A DNA stretch of 64,000 nucleotides from Methyloversatilis discipulorum (GCF_000527135.1 NZ_AZUP01000001.1:124001-188000); one strand, 5' to 3'; positions 40,486-49,951 are shown, numbered from the stretch's first letter. The notes: a model not told the origin generated them from the sequence alone. Made by a program: numbers and translations.

Positions 40486-43400
40486 AGCTGCCCTCGCGCA
40501 CCTTGGTGCCGTTGCTGCTGACCGTGTTCGCGCTGCTGCTGGCCGTGTTGAACAACATTCTGCAGGTACGCGAATACCGGCAGCTGGTGGAGTACGAACA
40601 GTCGCAGTCGCTGGCCGAGCGTCTGGGCGTCGAGCAGTCGGTGCTCGACCTGCACATCGCCAACGACAACCCGTTGCAGTTGCGCCGCATGGTGGCGGAA
40701 CTCGGTCTGCGCCCCAACCTGACGCACGCCTACCTGATCGCACCCGGCGGGCGCGTCGTCGGTTCGCTGGCACGCGCCGACGTTGGTCAGCCGCTGGTCG
40801 ACAAGGTGATGGACCCGGCCGGCCGAGCGCTGCTCGATCTGGCCACCTTCCCCGACCGCTCGCTGCGTATCGAGCGTTCGAGCGACGAGGGGGCGCTGCT
40901 GGCCGTATTGACGCTGGCGGCCGGGCACCGCCTGCTGGTGCGTTCCGATCTCGAACTGCCGCTGGCGCAGCGCCTGCATGCGAGCCGCCTGGAACTGTGG
41001 CGGCACGCTGCCACCATCCTGCTGTCGGCGCTTGTGCTGGCGCTTTTCCTGCACCTGATCTGGTTCCGTCGTACCCAGCGACTGGTCGACGCGGTGCGCG
41101 AGGTCGGCCGCGGGCGGCTCGACACCCGCGTCAGCATTGACGGCCGCGACGAACTGGCGCAGATCGGCGACGCGATCAACGACATGGCGCTGAGGCTGCA
41201 GGCGCAGCATGCGGCGCTGCGTGACAGCGAAACGCGCATGCGGGCCGTGTTCGAGCAGGCCGGTGTCGGCGTCGCGCGCATCGACAGCCGGCTCGGACGC
41301 TTCGTCGACGTGAACGCGAAGTACTGCGCCATCGTCGGCTACAGCCGCGACGAAATGCTGGCACTCGATTTCATGCGTATCACCTACCGCGACGATCTGG
41401 CGGCCGACCTGCAGCAGATGGAAGCGCTCAAGCGCGGCGACATCCGCGAGTTCTCGATGGACAAGCGCCTGGTCCACAAGGACGGCCACATCGTCTGGGT
41501 GAACTTCAGCGTCACGCCGCTGTGGGCGCCGGGCGAGGCGCCCGATTACCACATCGCGGTGGTGCAGGACATCACGTCGCGGCACGAGGCGGAGCAGGCG
41601 CTCAAGCTGGAGCGCAACCGCCTGCAGGCGGCCGAACGCATTGCCCGTCTCGGCAGCTGGGAGTTCTATCCGGCGCTCGGGCGCGGCTGGTGGTCGGAAC
41701 AGATGTACGAGTTCTTCGGGCTCGATCCGGCAGCCGGCATCCCGCCGATGGAAGACTACCTCGCATGCGTCCACCCCGAGGACCGGCACACCGTGGAAAG
41801 GGCCATGCGGCAGATGGCCGAGGCGGCGCCGAGCCTGACGCCGATGACCTACCGCACGGCGCCCGAGCGCGGGCCGATCCGTCACCTGCAGCCGTCGGCC
41901 GAATGCGTGACCGACGCGACCGGCCGGGTGATCAAGTACACCGGCATGCTGCTCGACGTGACGGCCTCGATCGAGGCCGAGCAGGCGTTGCGCGCCTCGG
42001 AGGAGCGCCTGCGCGCGACGCTCGAGTACGCACCGAATGTCGCTGTGCAGTGGTTCGACCGCGAAGGTCGCGTCCTTTACTGGAATCACGCGTCGGCGAC
42101 GCTGTATGGATGGACCATCGACGAAGCGCTGGGACGCGGTGTCGATGAACTGATGTTTGGCAGCGACGAGGCGCGCGATTTCGTCGAACTGCTGGCGCGC
42201 ATCGAGCGCGACAAGGTGCGCATCGGGCCGCTCGAATACACCGTGCGCGATCGCAGCGGCGCTTTGCGCCAGGTCGAGGCCAGTACCTTCGCCATCCCCG
42301 GCCTGCAGGGTGAGCCCATATTCGTCTGCATGGACGTCGACGTGACCGCGCGGCGCAGTGCCGAAAAGGCGGTCGAGAAAGAGCGCACCTATCTGCGTAC
42401 GCTGTTCTCGGCGCTGCCCGATTTCGTCTGGGTGAAGGACATCGAGGGCCGCTACCTGTCGTGCAATCGCATGGTCGAGCAGTTCTTCGGCCTGCCGGAG
42501 GCCGCCCTTGCCGGCAAGACCGACCACGACTTCTTCCCGACCGAGGTGGCTGACCTGTTCCGTGCGCAGGACGAGGAAACCCTGCGCACCGGGCTGCGCA
42601 GCGTCCATGAATCCACGGTCACTTCGGACGTGACCGGCGAATGCCTGCGCGTGCAGACGATCAAGGTACCGATGCGCAGCGAGGACGGCACGCTGATCGG
42701 TGTGCTCGGCATGGCGCGCAACATCACCGAACTGCGCGACGCGCAGGACGAGCTGCGCGCGCTCAACCGCGATCTCGAACAGCGGGTGAGCGAGCGCACG
42801 CAGGCGCTCACCGCGGCGATGAAAGAGCTTGAATCCTTCTCCTACGCCGTGTCGCACGACCTGAAGGCGCCGCTGCGCGGCATCGACGGCTACAGCCGCA
42901 TCCTGCTCGAGGACTACGGTGACCGGCTGGACGAGCAGGGGCGGCGTTTTCTCGGCAATATCCGCAACGGCGCGTCGCAGATGCACGCCCTGATCGAGGA
43001 TCTGCTGGCCTATTCGCGCATGGAGCGGCGCGCACTCGAGGCGAGCCGTGTCGATCTGGGCGAGCTGATGCGCAGCGTGCTGACGCGCCGCGCCGACGAG
43101 ATCGCCGCAGCGTCGGCGCAGATCGTCGGCGAGGTGCCGTCGCTCATCGTGCGCGCCGACCGGCAGGGACTGGACCTGGTGCTGCGCAACCTGATCGACA
43201 ACGCGCTGAAGTTCAGCCGGGATGCGAAACCGCCCACCATCACGCTGAGTGCGCGAAGCGAAGGTGAGCGCATCGTGCTGTCCATACGCGACAATGGCAT
43301 CGGTTTCGACATGAAGTACCACGAGCGGATTTTCGAGATATTCCAGCGCCTGCACCGCAGCGAGGATTTTGCCGGCACCGGTGTGGGCCTGGCGCTGGTG

Positions 43401-43490
43401 CGCAAGGCGATGCAGCGCATGGGCGGTCGCGTGTGGGCGGAAAGCGCGCCCGGTGAGGGCGCCTGTTTCAATCTGGAGTTTCCTGCATGA
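40482..43490 (+). CDS. Membrane sensor histidine kinase with HAMP and about four PAS domains
   Basis: A 1002-residue kinase. Helices near residues 8-28 and 174-194 bracket a periplasmic sensor of about 145 residues, followed by HAMP, about four PAS regions (250-750), a coiled coil, a HisKA domain with the His near 791 in SHDLKAPLRGIDGYSR and an ATPase domain (DNALKFSRDAK, IRDNGIGFDM, GTGVGLALV). The kinase core resembles phytochrome-type kinases that phosphorylate small CheY-like partners. It overlaps the lipoprotein gene before it and the receiver gene after it by 4 bases each, so the three are coupled. Confidence 0.9.
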   Translation: MKLPSRTLVPLLLTVFALLLAVLNNILQVREYRQLVEYEQSQSLAERLGVEQSVLDLHIANDNPLQLRRMVAELGLRPNLTHAYLIAPGGRVVGSLARADVGQPLVDKVMDPAGRALLDLATFPDRSLRIERSSDEGALLAVLTLAAGHRLLVRSDLELPLAQRLHASRLELWRHAATILLSALVLALFLHLIWFRRTQRLVDAVREVGRGRLDTRVSIDGRDELAQIGDAINDMALRLQAQHAALRDSETRMRAVFEQAGVGVARIDSRLGRFVDVNAKYCAIVGYSRDEMLALDFMRITYRDDLAADLQQMEALKRGDIREFSMDKRLVHKDGHIVWVNFSVTPLWAPGEAPDYHIAVVQDITSRHEAEQALKLERNRLQAAERIARLGSWEFYPALGRGWWSEQMYEFFGLDPAAGIPPMEDYLACVHPEDRHTVERAMRQMAEAAPSLTPMTYRTAPERGPIRHLQPSAECVTDATGRVIKYTGMLLDVTASIEAEQALRASEERLRATLEYAPNVAVQWFDREGRVLYWNHASATLYGWTIDEALGRGVDELMFGSDEARDFVELLARIERDKVRIGPLEYTVRDRSGALRQVEASTFAIPGLQGEPIFVCMDVDVTARRSAEKAVEKERTYLRTLFSALPDFVWVKDIEGRYLSCNRMVEQFFGLPEAALAGKTDHDFFPTEVADLFRAQDEETLRTGLRSVHESTVTSDVTGECLRVQTIKVPMRSEDGTLIGVLGMARNITELRDAQDELRALNRDLEQRVSERTQALTAAMKELESFSYAVSHDLKAPLRGIDGYSRILLEDYGDRLDEQGRRFLGNIRNGASQMHALIEDLLAYSRMERRALEASRVDLGELMRSVLTRRADEIAAASAQIVGEVPSLIVRADRQGLDLVLRNLIDNALKFSRDAKPPTITLSARSEGERIVLSIRDNGIGFDMKYHERIFEIFQRLHRSEDFAGTGVGLALVRKAMQRMGGRVWAESAPGEGACFNLEFPA

Positions 43491-43933
43491 TCACTGCGGT
43501 TCATCAGCAGCAGCCCTTCACGCTGCCCATACTGCTGGTCGAGGACAATCCGGTCGATATCGACCTGACCTGCCGCGCCTTCGCGCGCAGCCAACTGCAC
43601 AACCCGATCAGCATCGCCCGTGACGGTGAAGAGGCGATCCGCCTGATCGACCGCTGGGACGCGGGCGAGACGCCGCCGTCGCTGATCCTGCTGGACATCA
43701 ACCTGCCGCGCGTGAACGGTATCGAGGTGCTGCGGCATCTGAAGGCGCACCCGAAGTACCGGCGCATCCCTGTGGTCGTGCTCAGTTCGTCGTCGGAAGA
43801 CCGCGACCTGCACGACGCCTACGCGCTGGGCGTCAACTCCTTCATCGTCAAACCGGTGGATTTCGATCGCTTCGTCGAAGCAGCGGGGCAGATCGAGCGC
43901 TACTGGTGCGAACTTAACCAGCGTCCGGTCTGA
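43487..43933 (+). CDS. Single-domain response regulator (Rcp1-like receiver)
   Basis: A 148-residue receiver without output domain. Acidic pocket in ILLVEDNPVDIDL, phospho-acceptor Asp near residue 70 in LILLDINLPRVNG, Ser/Thr in VVVLSSSSEDRD, and Lys in FIVKPVDFD. It resembles the Rcp1 group that partners phytochrome-like kinases. Overlaps of 4 bases with the kinase and 1 base with the next gene argue that it links the two. Confidence 0.92.
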   Translation: MITAVHQQQPFTLPILLVEDNPVDIDLTCRAFARSQLHNPISIARDGEEAIRLIDRWDAGETPPSLILLDINLPRVNGIEVLRHLKAHPKYRRIPVVVLSSSSEDRDLHDAYALGVNSFIVKPVDFDRFVEAAGQIERYWCELNQRPV

Positions 43934-46900
43934 TGCGCGTCCTCTACACCGAAGATTCGGAGTTCGACGCCGACTTGACGCAGCGGGCGCTGGCGCGCTG
44001 CGGGCGCGATATCGAACTGCAGATCGCGACCACGCTGGCGCGTTCACGCAGCCTGCTCGAATCCGGGCAGTTCGACCTGCTGCTGACCGATCTCAAGCTG
44101 CCCGACGGCACCGGGCTGGAACTGCTCGCCCACGTGCGCGAGCAGGGCTGGCCGCTCGCTGTCGTCGTGCTGACCGGTTCGGGCGACGGTGACGCGGCGA
44201 TTGCCGCTTTGAAAGCGGGCGCCGACGACTACCTGATCAAGCGCGACCAGTATCTGGAACGCCTGCCGCGCGTGATGGAAGCGGCCGTGCTGCGCCAGCG
44301 CTCGATGAAGGCGCGGCGCGACCGGCCGATACGCGTGCTGTCGGCGGCCGCCAGCGGCAGCGAACTGGAGCGCATGCGCCGGCACCTGCTGAAGCATGCA
44401 CCGCACATCCGGCTCGATGCCGTCGTGCGCGTCGACGACGTTGCGCCCCGCTTGCCGGCCACCGGCGAAGAAGCGGAATTCGACGTGCTGCTGCTCGATG
44501 CCGGCCCGCATCCGGCGGACGCGCTCGAACTGGTCCGGCGCATCCGGCTGGAGCGCCTGCTGCAGTTGCCGGTGGTCATGATGGCCGGCCGCGAGAGCGA
44601 AGAACTCGCGTCCAGCGCACTGCATCTGGGCGTCGATGACTACCTCGTGCAGCACGAGGGCTATCTGTACGAGCTGCCGTCCACGCTGGAAAAGGTGCAT
44701 CGCCGTGCCGAACTGGCGCGCGAGGAGCGGCGCCTGCGCGACACCAATCAACGCATGGCGCAATTGCTCGCCTCCAGCCCGACCATCGTCTATAGCCTGC
44801 GCATGCTCGACGGCACCGCGCACGCCACCTGGGTGAGCGAGAACGTCAGCCGCATCCTCGGCTACTCGATCGCCGAGGCGATGCAGCCGGGCTGGTGGAT
44901 CGATCACATTCATCCGCAGGATCGGGATCGGGCGCTGGACGGCATGGCGACCCTGATGCGTGAAGGTCATCTGAGCCATGAATACCGCTTCCGCTGCGGT
45001 GACGGGCGCGAGATCTGGGTGCGCGACGACTTGCGACGTGTCAGCGAGGCCGGTGCGCCGGTGGCCGACATCGTCGGCTCGTGGACCGACATCACGGCGA
45101 ACAAGCGTGCCGCGCTGGTCAACGAAGCGCGCGTCGAGGTGCTCGATCGTGTGGTCCAGGTGGCGCCGCTGGAATCCATCCTCGAAACGATCGCACTGCG
45201 CATGCAGGCGATCGAGGCAGACATGCGCGTATCGATCGTGCTGCTCGACGAGGCCAGCGGTCATCTGCGCAATGGCGCCGCACCCAGCCTGCCCGATTTC
45301 TACAACCGGGCGCTCGAAGCGCTGCAGCCAGGCGAGGGCGTCGGTTCCTGCGGCACGGCGATCTGGAGTGGTGAGCCAGTGCTGGTCGGCGACGTGCTGG
45401 ACCACCCGTACTGGGTGCCGTATGTCGATCTCGCGCGTCGCGTCGGTTTCCGCTCCTGCTGGTCGGTGCCGTTCAAGGACGAGGCCGGACGCGTGCTTGG
45501 TTCCTTCGCCGTCTATCACGACGCGCCTGGCCTGCCCGATGACGAACAGTTCAAGCTCATCGTCGAGTTCAGCCGCATCACCGCGCTGGCGGTGCAGAAG
45601 GTGCGCGCCGGCCGCGCGCTACGCCAGGCCGCGGCGGTGTTCGAAAGCACTCGTGACGGCGTGTTCATCACCGATCTGGACGCCAGCATCGTCGCCGTCA
45701 ATCGCGCCTTCACCGACATCACTGGCTACAGCGAATTCGAGGTGCTGGGCAACAATCCGCGCATCCTGCAGTCGGGTCGTCACGAACCGGCCTTCTACAA
45801 GGCAATGTGGCGCGCCGTTCTGGAGACCGGCTTCTGGCAGGGCGAGGTGTGGAACCGGCGCAAGAGCGGCGAGCTTTACCAGCAGTTGCTGAACATCAGC
45901 ACGGTGCGCGACGAATCCGGGCAGGCCAGTCACTACGTCGCGGTGATGACCGACATCAGCCAGCTCAAGCGCTCCGAAGCCAAGCTCGATCACCTCGCGC
46001 ATCACGATCCGCTGACCGATCTGCCCAACCGCCTGCTGCTGCAATCGCGCGTGCAGCACGCGATCGAGCGTGCCGAGCGGCAGCACGAACACGTCGCGCT
46101 GCTGTTCATCGATCTCGACCGCTTCAAGAACGTCAACGACAGCCTCGGGCACCCGGTCGGCGACGAACTGCTGGGCGCCATCGCGCAGCGGCTGCGTGCG
46201 CGCCTGCGCGAGGCCGATACGCTGGCGCGTCTGGGCGGCGACGAGTTCGTGCTGCTGATCGAGAGCATGAACGCGCCCGAGGATGCCGCGCACGTCGCCC
46301 ATTCGCTGCTCGAACTGATGCAGGCGCCGTTCCGCCTCGCCCAAGGGCGCGACATCTATATCGGCGCCAGCATCGGCATTGCCGTCTATCCGGAAGACGG
46401 CACCACGGTGACCGAACTGATCCAGCATTCCGACGTCGCGATGTATCAGGCCAAGGAAGCCGGCCGCGGCGCCTTCCGCTTCTACACCGAGGCGATGAGC
46501 CGGGCCGCGCAGGACAGGCTGCATCTGGACACGCGACTGCGCCGCGCGCTCGAACGCGGCGAATTCCGTCTGCATTACCAGCCGCAGATCGACATGGCGA
46601 GTGGCAGTGTCGTCGGCGCCGAGGCGCTGATCCGCTGGATCGATCCGGACGAGGGCATGGTGTCGCCGGCCCGTTTCATTCCGGTGGCGGAGGAGAGCGG
46701 CCTCATCGTGCCGATCGGCGAATGGGTGCTGCGCACCGCCTGTGCCCAGGCGCGCGCCTGGCAGGATGCGGGCCATGCGATCGGCATCGCGGTCAACCTG
46801 TCGGCGCGCCAGTTGCAGCACGCCGACATGGCGCAGTACCTGTCGGCGCTGATGGCCGAATTCGGCCTGCTCGCCGGGCGGCTCGAACTCGAACTGACAG

Positions 46901-47277
46901 AATCCATGCTGGCCGAAGATCACCAGCAGACCGAAGAGCGACTGCGTGCGCTGAAGGCGCTCGGCGTTGCGCTGTCGATCGACGACTTCGGCACCGGCTA
47001 CTCGTCTCTGGCCTATCTCAAGCGCTTCCCGATCGACGTGCTGAAGATCGACCAGAGCTTCGTGCGCGACATCCCGCAGGACCGCAACGACATGGAAATC
47101 GCCGCCACCATCATCGCGATGGCGCACACGCTGAAGATGCGGGTGGTCGCCGAAGGCGTCGAAACCGAAGAGCAGCTCGCCTTCCTGAAAGACCGCGAAT
47201 GCGACGCCTGGCAGGGCTATCTGTGCAGCAAGCCGGTGCCGGCGGAGGAGTTCGAGGCGCGCTTCCTGCGCACCTGA
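43933..47277 (+). CDS. REC-REC-PAS-GAF-PAS-GGDEF-EAL protein (cyclic-di-GMP turnover)
   Basis: A 1114-residue cytoplasmic protein. Receiver 1 (1-120) is intact (YTEDSEFD; Asp in LLLTDLKLPDG; Lys in YLIKRDQ). A second receiver-like domain (about 130-250) lacks the acidic pair and the lysine. PAS, GAF and PAS follow. The cyclase has LGGDEF near 768-772 and an upstream READ, an intact RxxD inhibitory site. The phosphodiesterase has EALIRW near 897, NLSARQ, ELTES, DDFGTGYSSL and EGVETEEQ, all the metal and catalytic residues. Both activities may be present. It is the likely output of the kinase operon. Confidence 0.92.
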   Translation: MRVLYTEDSEFDADLTQRALARCGRDIELQIATTLARSRSLLESGQFDLLLTDLKLPDGTGLELLAHVREQGWPLAVVVLTGSGDGDAAIAALKAGADDYLIKRDQYLERLPRVMEAAVLRQRSMKARRDRPIRVLSAAASGSELERMRRHLLKHAPHIRLDAVVRVDDVAPRLPATGEEAEFDVLLLDAGPHPADALELVRRIRLERLLQLPVVMMAGRESEELASSALHLGVDDYLVQHEGYLYELPSTLEKVHRRAELAREERRLRDTNQRMAQLLASSPTIVYSLRMLDGTAHATWVSENVSRILGYSIAEAMQPGWWIDHIHPQDRDRALDGMATLMREGHLSHEYRFRCGDGREIWVRDDLRRVSEAGAPVADIVGSWTDITANKRAALVNEARVEVLDRVVQVAPLESILETIALRMQAIEADMRVSIVLLDEASGHLRNGAAPSLPDFYNRALEALQPGEGVGSCGTAIWSGEPVLVGDVLDHPYWVPYVDLARRVGFRSCWSVPFKDEAGRVLGSFAVYHDAPGLPDDEQFKLIVEFSRITALAVQKVRAGRALRQAAAVFESTRDGVFITDLDASIVAVNRAFTDITGYSEFEVLGNNPRILQSGRHEPAFYKAMWRAVLETGFWQGEVWNRRKSGELYQQLLNISTVRDESGQASHYVAVMTDISQLKRSEAKLDHLAHHDPLTDLPNRLLLQSRVQHAIERAERQHEHVALLFIDLDRFKNVNDSLGHPVGDELLGAIAQRLRARLREADTLARLGGDEFVLLIESMNAPEDAAHVAHSLLELMQAPFRLAQGRDIYIGASIGIAVYPEDGTTVTELIQHSDVAMYQAKEAGRGAFRFYTEAMSRAAQDRLHLDTRLRRALERGEFRLHYQPQIDMASGSVVGAEALIRWIDPDEGMVSPARFIPVAEESGLIVPIGEWVLRTACAQARAWQDAGHAIGIAVNLSARQLQHADMAQYLSALMAEFGLLAGRLELELTESMLAEDHQQTEERLRALKALGVALSIDDFGTGYSSLAYLKRFPIDVLKIDQSFVRDIPQDRNDMEIAATIIAMAHTLKMRVVAEGVETEEQLAFLKDRECDAWQGYLCSKPVPAEEFEARFLRT

Positions 47278-47359
47278 AGCGCTACGGTCATCCTGGCCGT
47301 GGCGCCCACTGCACCAGCTCGGATGCCGGATTCGTAGCCGGAGCCCGGGCGGTGCTTCT

Positions 47360-47443
47360 GTGGGAGGGGTCTTGACCCCGACGGCAGCCTGAATCGAAGC
47401 CTGAGGAGCGCGACGGCCCCGTCGCGGCCAAGGCCGCTCCCAC
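47360..47443. repeat. REP pair 1 (inverted, BIME-like)
   Basis: Bounded by GTGGGAG (47360-47366) and CTCCCAC (47437-47443). Inside are two perfect hairpins: GGGGTC-TT-GACCCC and GCGGCC-AA-GGCCGC. The right hairpin is an inverted REP of the same type as the left. Confidence 0.85.
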
Positions 47444-47486
47444 AGGGATCGCGCGCGATTCGCGGCCCGAGCTCGGGCGGGGTTCT

Positions 47487-47572
47487 GTGGGAGGGGTCTT
47501 CTGACCCCGACAGCAGCCCGTAACGAGTCCAGCGGCCTGCCGAGGACGTGTCGCGACCAAGGTCGCTCCCAC
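47487..47572. repeat. REP pair 2 (inverted, BIME-like)
   Basis: Same plan as pair 1, bounded by GTGGGAG (47487-47493) and CTCCCAC (47566-47572), with hairpins GGGGTC-TTCT-GACCCC and GCGACC-AA-GGTCGC. The last stem differs from its homologue in pair 1 by paired changes that keep the stem. The rest of the 330-base spacer between the EAL gene and dinB contains GC-rich REP flanks and no gene. Confidence 0.85.
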
Positions 47573-47607
47573 TGAATCGGCGCCCGGCCCGCGCTGCGCG
47601 GGCGTGC

Positions 47608-48795
47608 TCAGAACGGCAGCGCGAGCTGGCCTTCGTCGTGGCCGGTGGGTGCGTCAGCGAGATCCTCGGCCGACAGCAGGTGCCCGGCCCGTACGCCGAG
47701 CAGTCTGAATCGTCGCTCCAGCGGCATCCTTTTCAGGCACAGACCGGCGTGGCGGCGGATCACCGTTGCGTCCGCCGTATAGGCATCCATCGTGATTTCG
47801 CGCGTGACGATGCGAAAGTCGTCCTGCCGCAACTTCACGCCCACCGATTTCGCGACGACGCCTTTGCGCCTGAGGTCGTCGGCCAGCCGCTCGCACAGCC
47901 AAGTGAAGATGCCGCCCAGTTCCTCGCGGTCGTGTTTCGCGTGCAGGTCGCGTTCGAAAGTGGTTTCGCGGCTGATCGATTTCGGGTCGCGGCTGTAGCT
48001 GAGCGGGCGCTCGTCGCGTCCGCGTGCGGCGTCGGCGAGCCATGCGCCGTAGCTGCGGCCGAACTGTTCGATCAGCCAGTGCGGCTCGGCGGCCGCCAGC
48101 TCGCCGATGGTGCGTATGCCCAGCGATTCGAGCTTCGCACTCGCTTTCGGGCCGATGCCGTTGATGCGCTTGGCCGGCAGCGGCCAGATGCGCGTGGCGA
48201 TGTCGGTTTCGGTGATCACCGTCAGGCCGCGCGGCTTTTCGAGGTCGGAACATATCTTGGACAGCAGCTTGTTCGGCGACAGACCGATCGAGCAACTGAG
48301 CCCGGTCGCCGCGTTTACCGCCTGCTGGATGCGGCTCGCGATCGCGCGCACGCCGCCGTGCGGGTCGTCGCCGACGGCGTCCTGCGCGCCCGGCTGCTCG
48401 GTCAGTTCGAAGTAGATTTCGTCGATGCCGCGGTCCTCGATCACTGGCACCTGCGCCAGCACCGTCTGCTTGAACAGCCGCGACATGCGCTTGTATTCGT
48501 CGAAATCGGTCGGCAGCAGCACGGCGTCGGGGGCCAGTGCGGCGGCCTTCATCAGACCGATGCCCGAGTGCACGCCGAAGGCGCGCGCCTCGTAGGTGGC
48601 GGTGGTGGCCACGCCGCGGCCGACGTAATCGCGCAGCCGGGCGAAGCGGCGCGTGCCGTCGGCCTGCAGTTCGGGCTGATGCCGGGCACCGCCGCCGACC
48701 ACCATGGGCTGGCCGCGCAGCTCCGGGTAGCGCAGCAGCTCGACCGACGCGAAGAAGGCGTCCATGTCGAGGTGGGCGATCCAGCGGCGCGGCAC
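47608..48795 (-). CDS. dinB: DNA polymerase IV (Y-family translesion polymerase)
   Basis: A 395-residue error-prone polymerase. Catalytic acidic residues are in LDMDAFFASVE and GIDEIYFELTE; the palm, fingers and little-finger segments (GLSPNKLLSKICSDLEKP, RINGIGPKASAKLESLG) are in family order. The protein ends QLALPF, a textbook beta-clamp-binding motif. The start is GTG (complement of 48793-48795). It follows the rhomboid gene on the same strand by 16 bases. I see no LexA-type site upstream of the pair. Confidence 0.94.
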   Translation of the reverse strand: MPRRWIAHLDMDAFFASVELLRYPELRGQPMVVGGGARHQPELQADGTRRFARLRDYVGRGVATTATYEARAFGVHSGIGLMKAAALAPDAVLLPTDFDEYKRMSRLFKQTVLAQVPVIEDRGIDEIYFELTEQPGAQDAVGDDPHGGVRAIASRIQQAVNAATGLSCSIGLSPNKLLSKICSDLEKPRGLTVITETDIATRIWPLPAKRINGIGPKASAKLESLGIRTIGELAAAEPHWLIEQFGRSYGAWLADAARGRDERPLSYSRDPKSISRETTFERDLHAKHDREELGGIFTWLCERLADDLRRKGVVAKSVGVKLRQDDFRIVTREITMDAYTADATVIRRHAGLCLKRMPLERRFRLLGVRAGHLLSAEDLADAPTGHDEGQLALPF

Positions 48796-48811
48796 GGCGG
48801 GCTCCGGGCGA

Positions 48812-49951
48812 TCAGCGGCCCGGGGTGGGGCGGCTTTTGGCGGGCGGTCGCTCGCCGGCGCGGCTGGCCGCTTCGAGCGCGTCGCGCACGGCGTCCATGT
48901 CGTGCGCGCGCAGACCTTCGACCAGTGCGCGCGATGCGTCGCGACGCGCTTCCGCGTACTGGCGCAGTTCGCGCAGCGTCGAGGCCGACGGCGCGGCGGG
49001 GCTCAGGTGCAGTTCGCTCAGGTCTTCGAAGCTCTGCTGGTAGGGTTGAGCAACCTCGCTTTCGATCTGCCCGGCAAGGTCGTCGAAGCTGGCGCCATTG
49101 CGCTGGGCGTCGCCGATCAGCGTGTTCCAGCGGTGGGCGAGGCGGCGGTCGGCGCCGATGAAGTCGCGGATTTCGTCGCGCGCCATCACCTCTTCGCTCC
49201 AGCGGTAACGCGGCGCCGGGATCGCGACGACCAGCACGACCACCATAAGCGCCAGCCCGATACCGGCCAGCCATTGCCCGGCCGAGGCCACCGGTTGGCG
49301 GTAGCGGCCGAGCACGGCGCTGTCGTCCAGCGGGCGCACCAGGGCCGCACCGGCCAGCAGGCCGGCGACGAAGCCGCCGATGTGCGCGCCGTTGTCGATG
49401 CCGGCGATGTTCAGACCGAGCACGATGGTGACGGCGGCGAACAGGCAGGCGCCCCAGAATAGGCGCACGAATTCGCGTCGGTCCAGCGTGGCGCGCTGCT
49501 GCCACAGGAAGGCGAGCAGCGCGCCATAGACGCCGAAGATTGCGCCGGAGGCGCCGCCCGACACCGCGCGGTCGCCTTGCACGATCAGCGACAGCAGGTT
49601 ACCGGTGAGGCCGCTGACGAAATAGATCGCGGCGAAACGGAGCGGGCCGAACATGCGCTCGACCAGGCGACCGCCGTCGAGCAGCGACAGCATGTTCATG
49701 CCCAGGTGCAGCAGGCCGAAGTGCAGGAACAGCGCACTGCCCAGCCGCCACCATTCGCCGTCCTTGGTCGCCGGCCCGAAGTTGGCGCCCCAGGCGAGCT
49801 GGATGCCGTTGGCCGAGTGCCACAGCCCGGCGCCGGACAGCAGCATGGCGGCAAACACCGCCAGGTTGGCGACGATGAGCGCCGTCGTCACCGGAATGCG
49901 GCGACGGCGAGCGATCAGCTGGTCGATCAGGGGGAGCGGTGCGACGGTCAC
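48812..49951 (-). CDS. Rhomboid-family intramembrane serine protease
   Basis: A 379-residue membrane protein. The catalytic dyad is visible: Ser135 in GGASGAIFG and His190 in GAHIGGF, with the family loop EWWRLGSALFLHFGLLHLGMN. Six helices are expected in the first 200 residues and one more near 225-245. The last roughly 135 residues are hydrophilic and probably helical, an unusual extension. GTG start. It is followed by dinB; no functional link between the two is known to me. Confidence 0.9.
   Translation of the reverse strand: MTVAPLPLIDQLIARRRRIPVTTALIVANLAVFAAMLLSGAGLWHSANGIQLAWGANFGPATKDGEWWRLGSALFLHFGLLHLGMNMLSLLDGGRLVERMFGPLRFAAIYFVSGLTGNLLSLIVQGDRAVSGGASGAIFGVYGALLAFLWQQRATLDRREFVRLFWGACLFAAVTIVLGLNIAGIDNGAHIGGFVAGLLAGAALVRPLDDSAVLGRYRQPVASAGQWLAGIGLALMVVVLVVAIPAPRYRWSEEVMARDEIRDFIGADRRLAHRWNTLIGDAQRNGASFDDLAGQIESEVAQPYQQSFEDLSELHLSPAAPSASTLRELRQYAEARRDASRALVEGLRAHDMDAVRDALEAASRAGERPPAKSRPTPGR

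Noticed and set aside
40239..43355. 1038-codon frame antisense to the sensor kinase
   Set aside because: Shadow of strong codon bias; the sense strand encodes complete PAS, HisKA and ATPase motifs.
47278..47607. CRISPR array
   Set aside because: Repeats are inverted palindromes in two pairs, not regularly spaced direct repeats with unique spacers.
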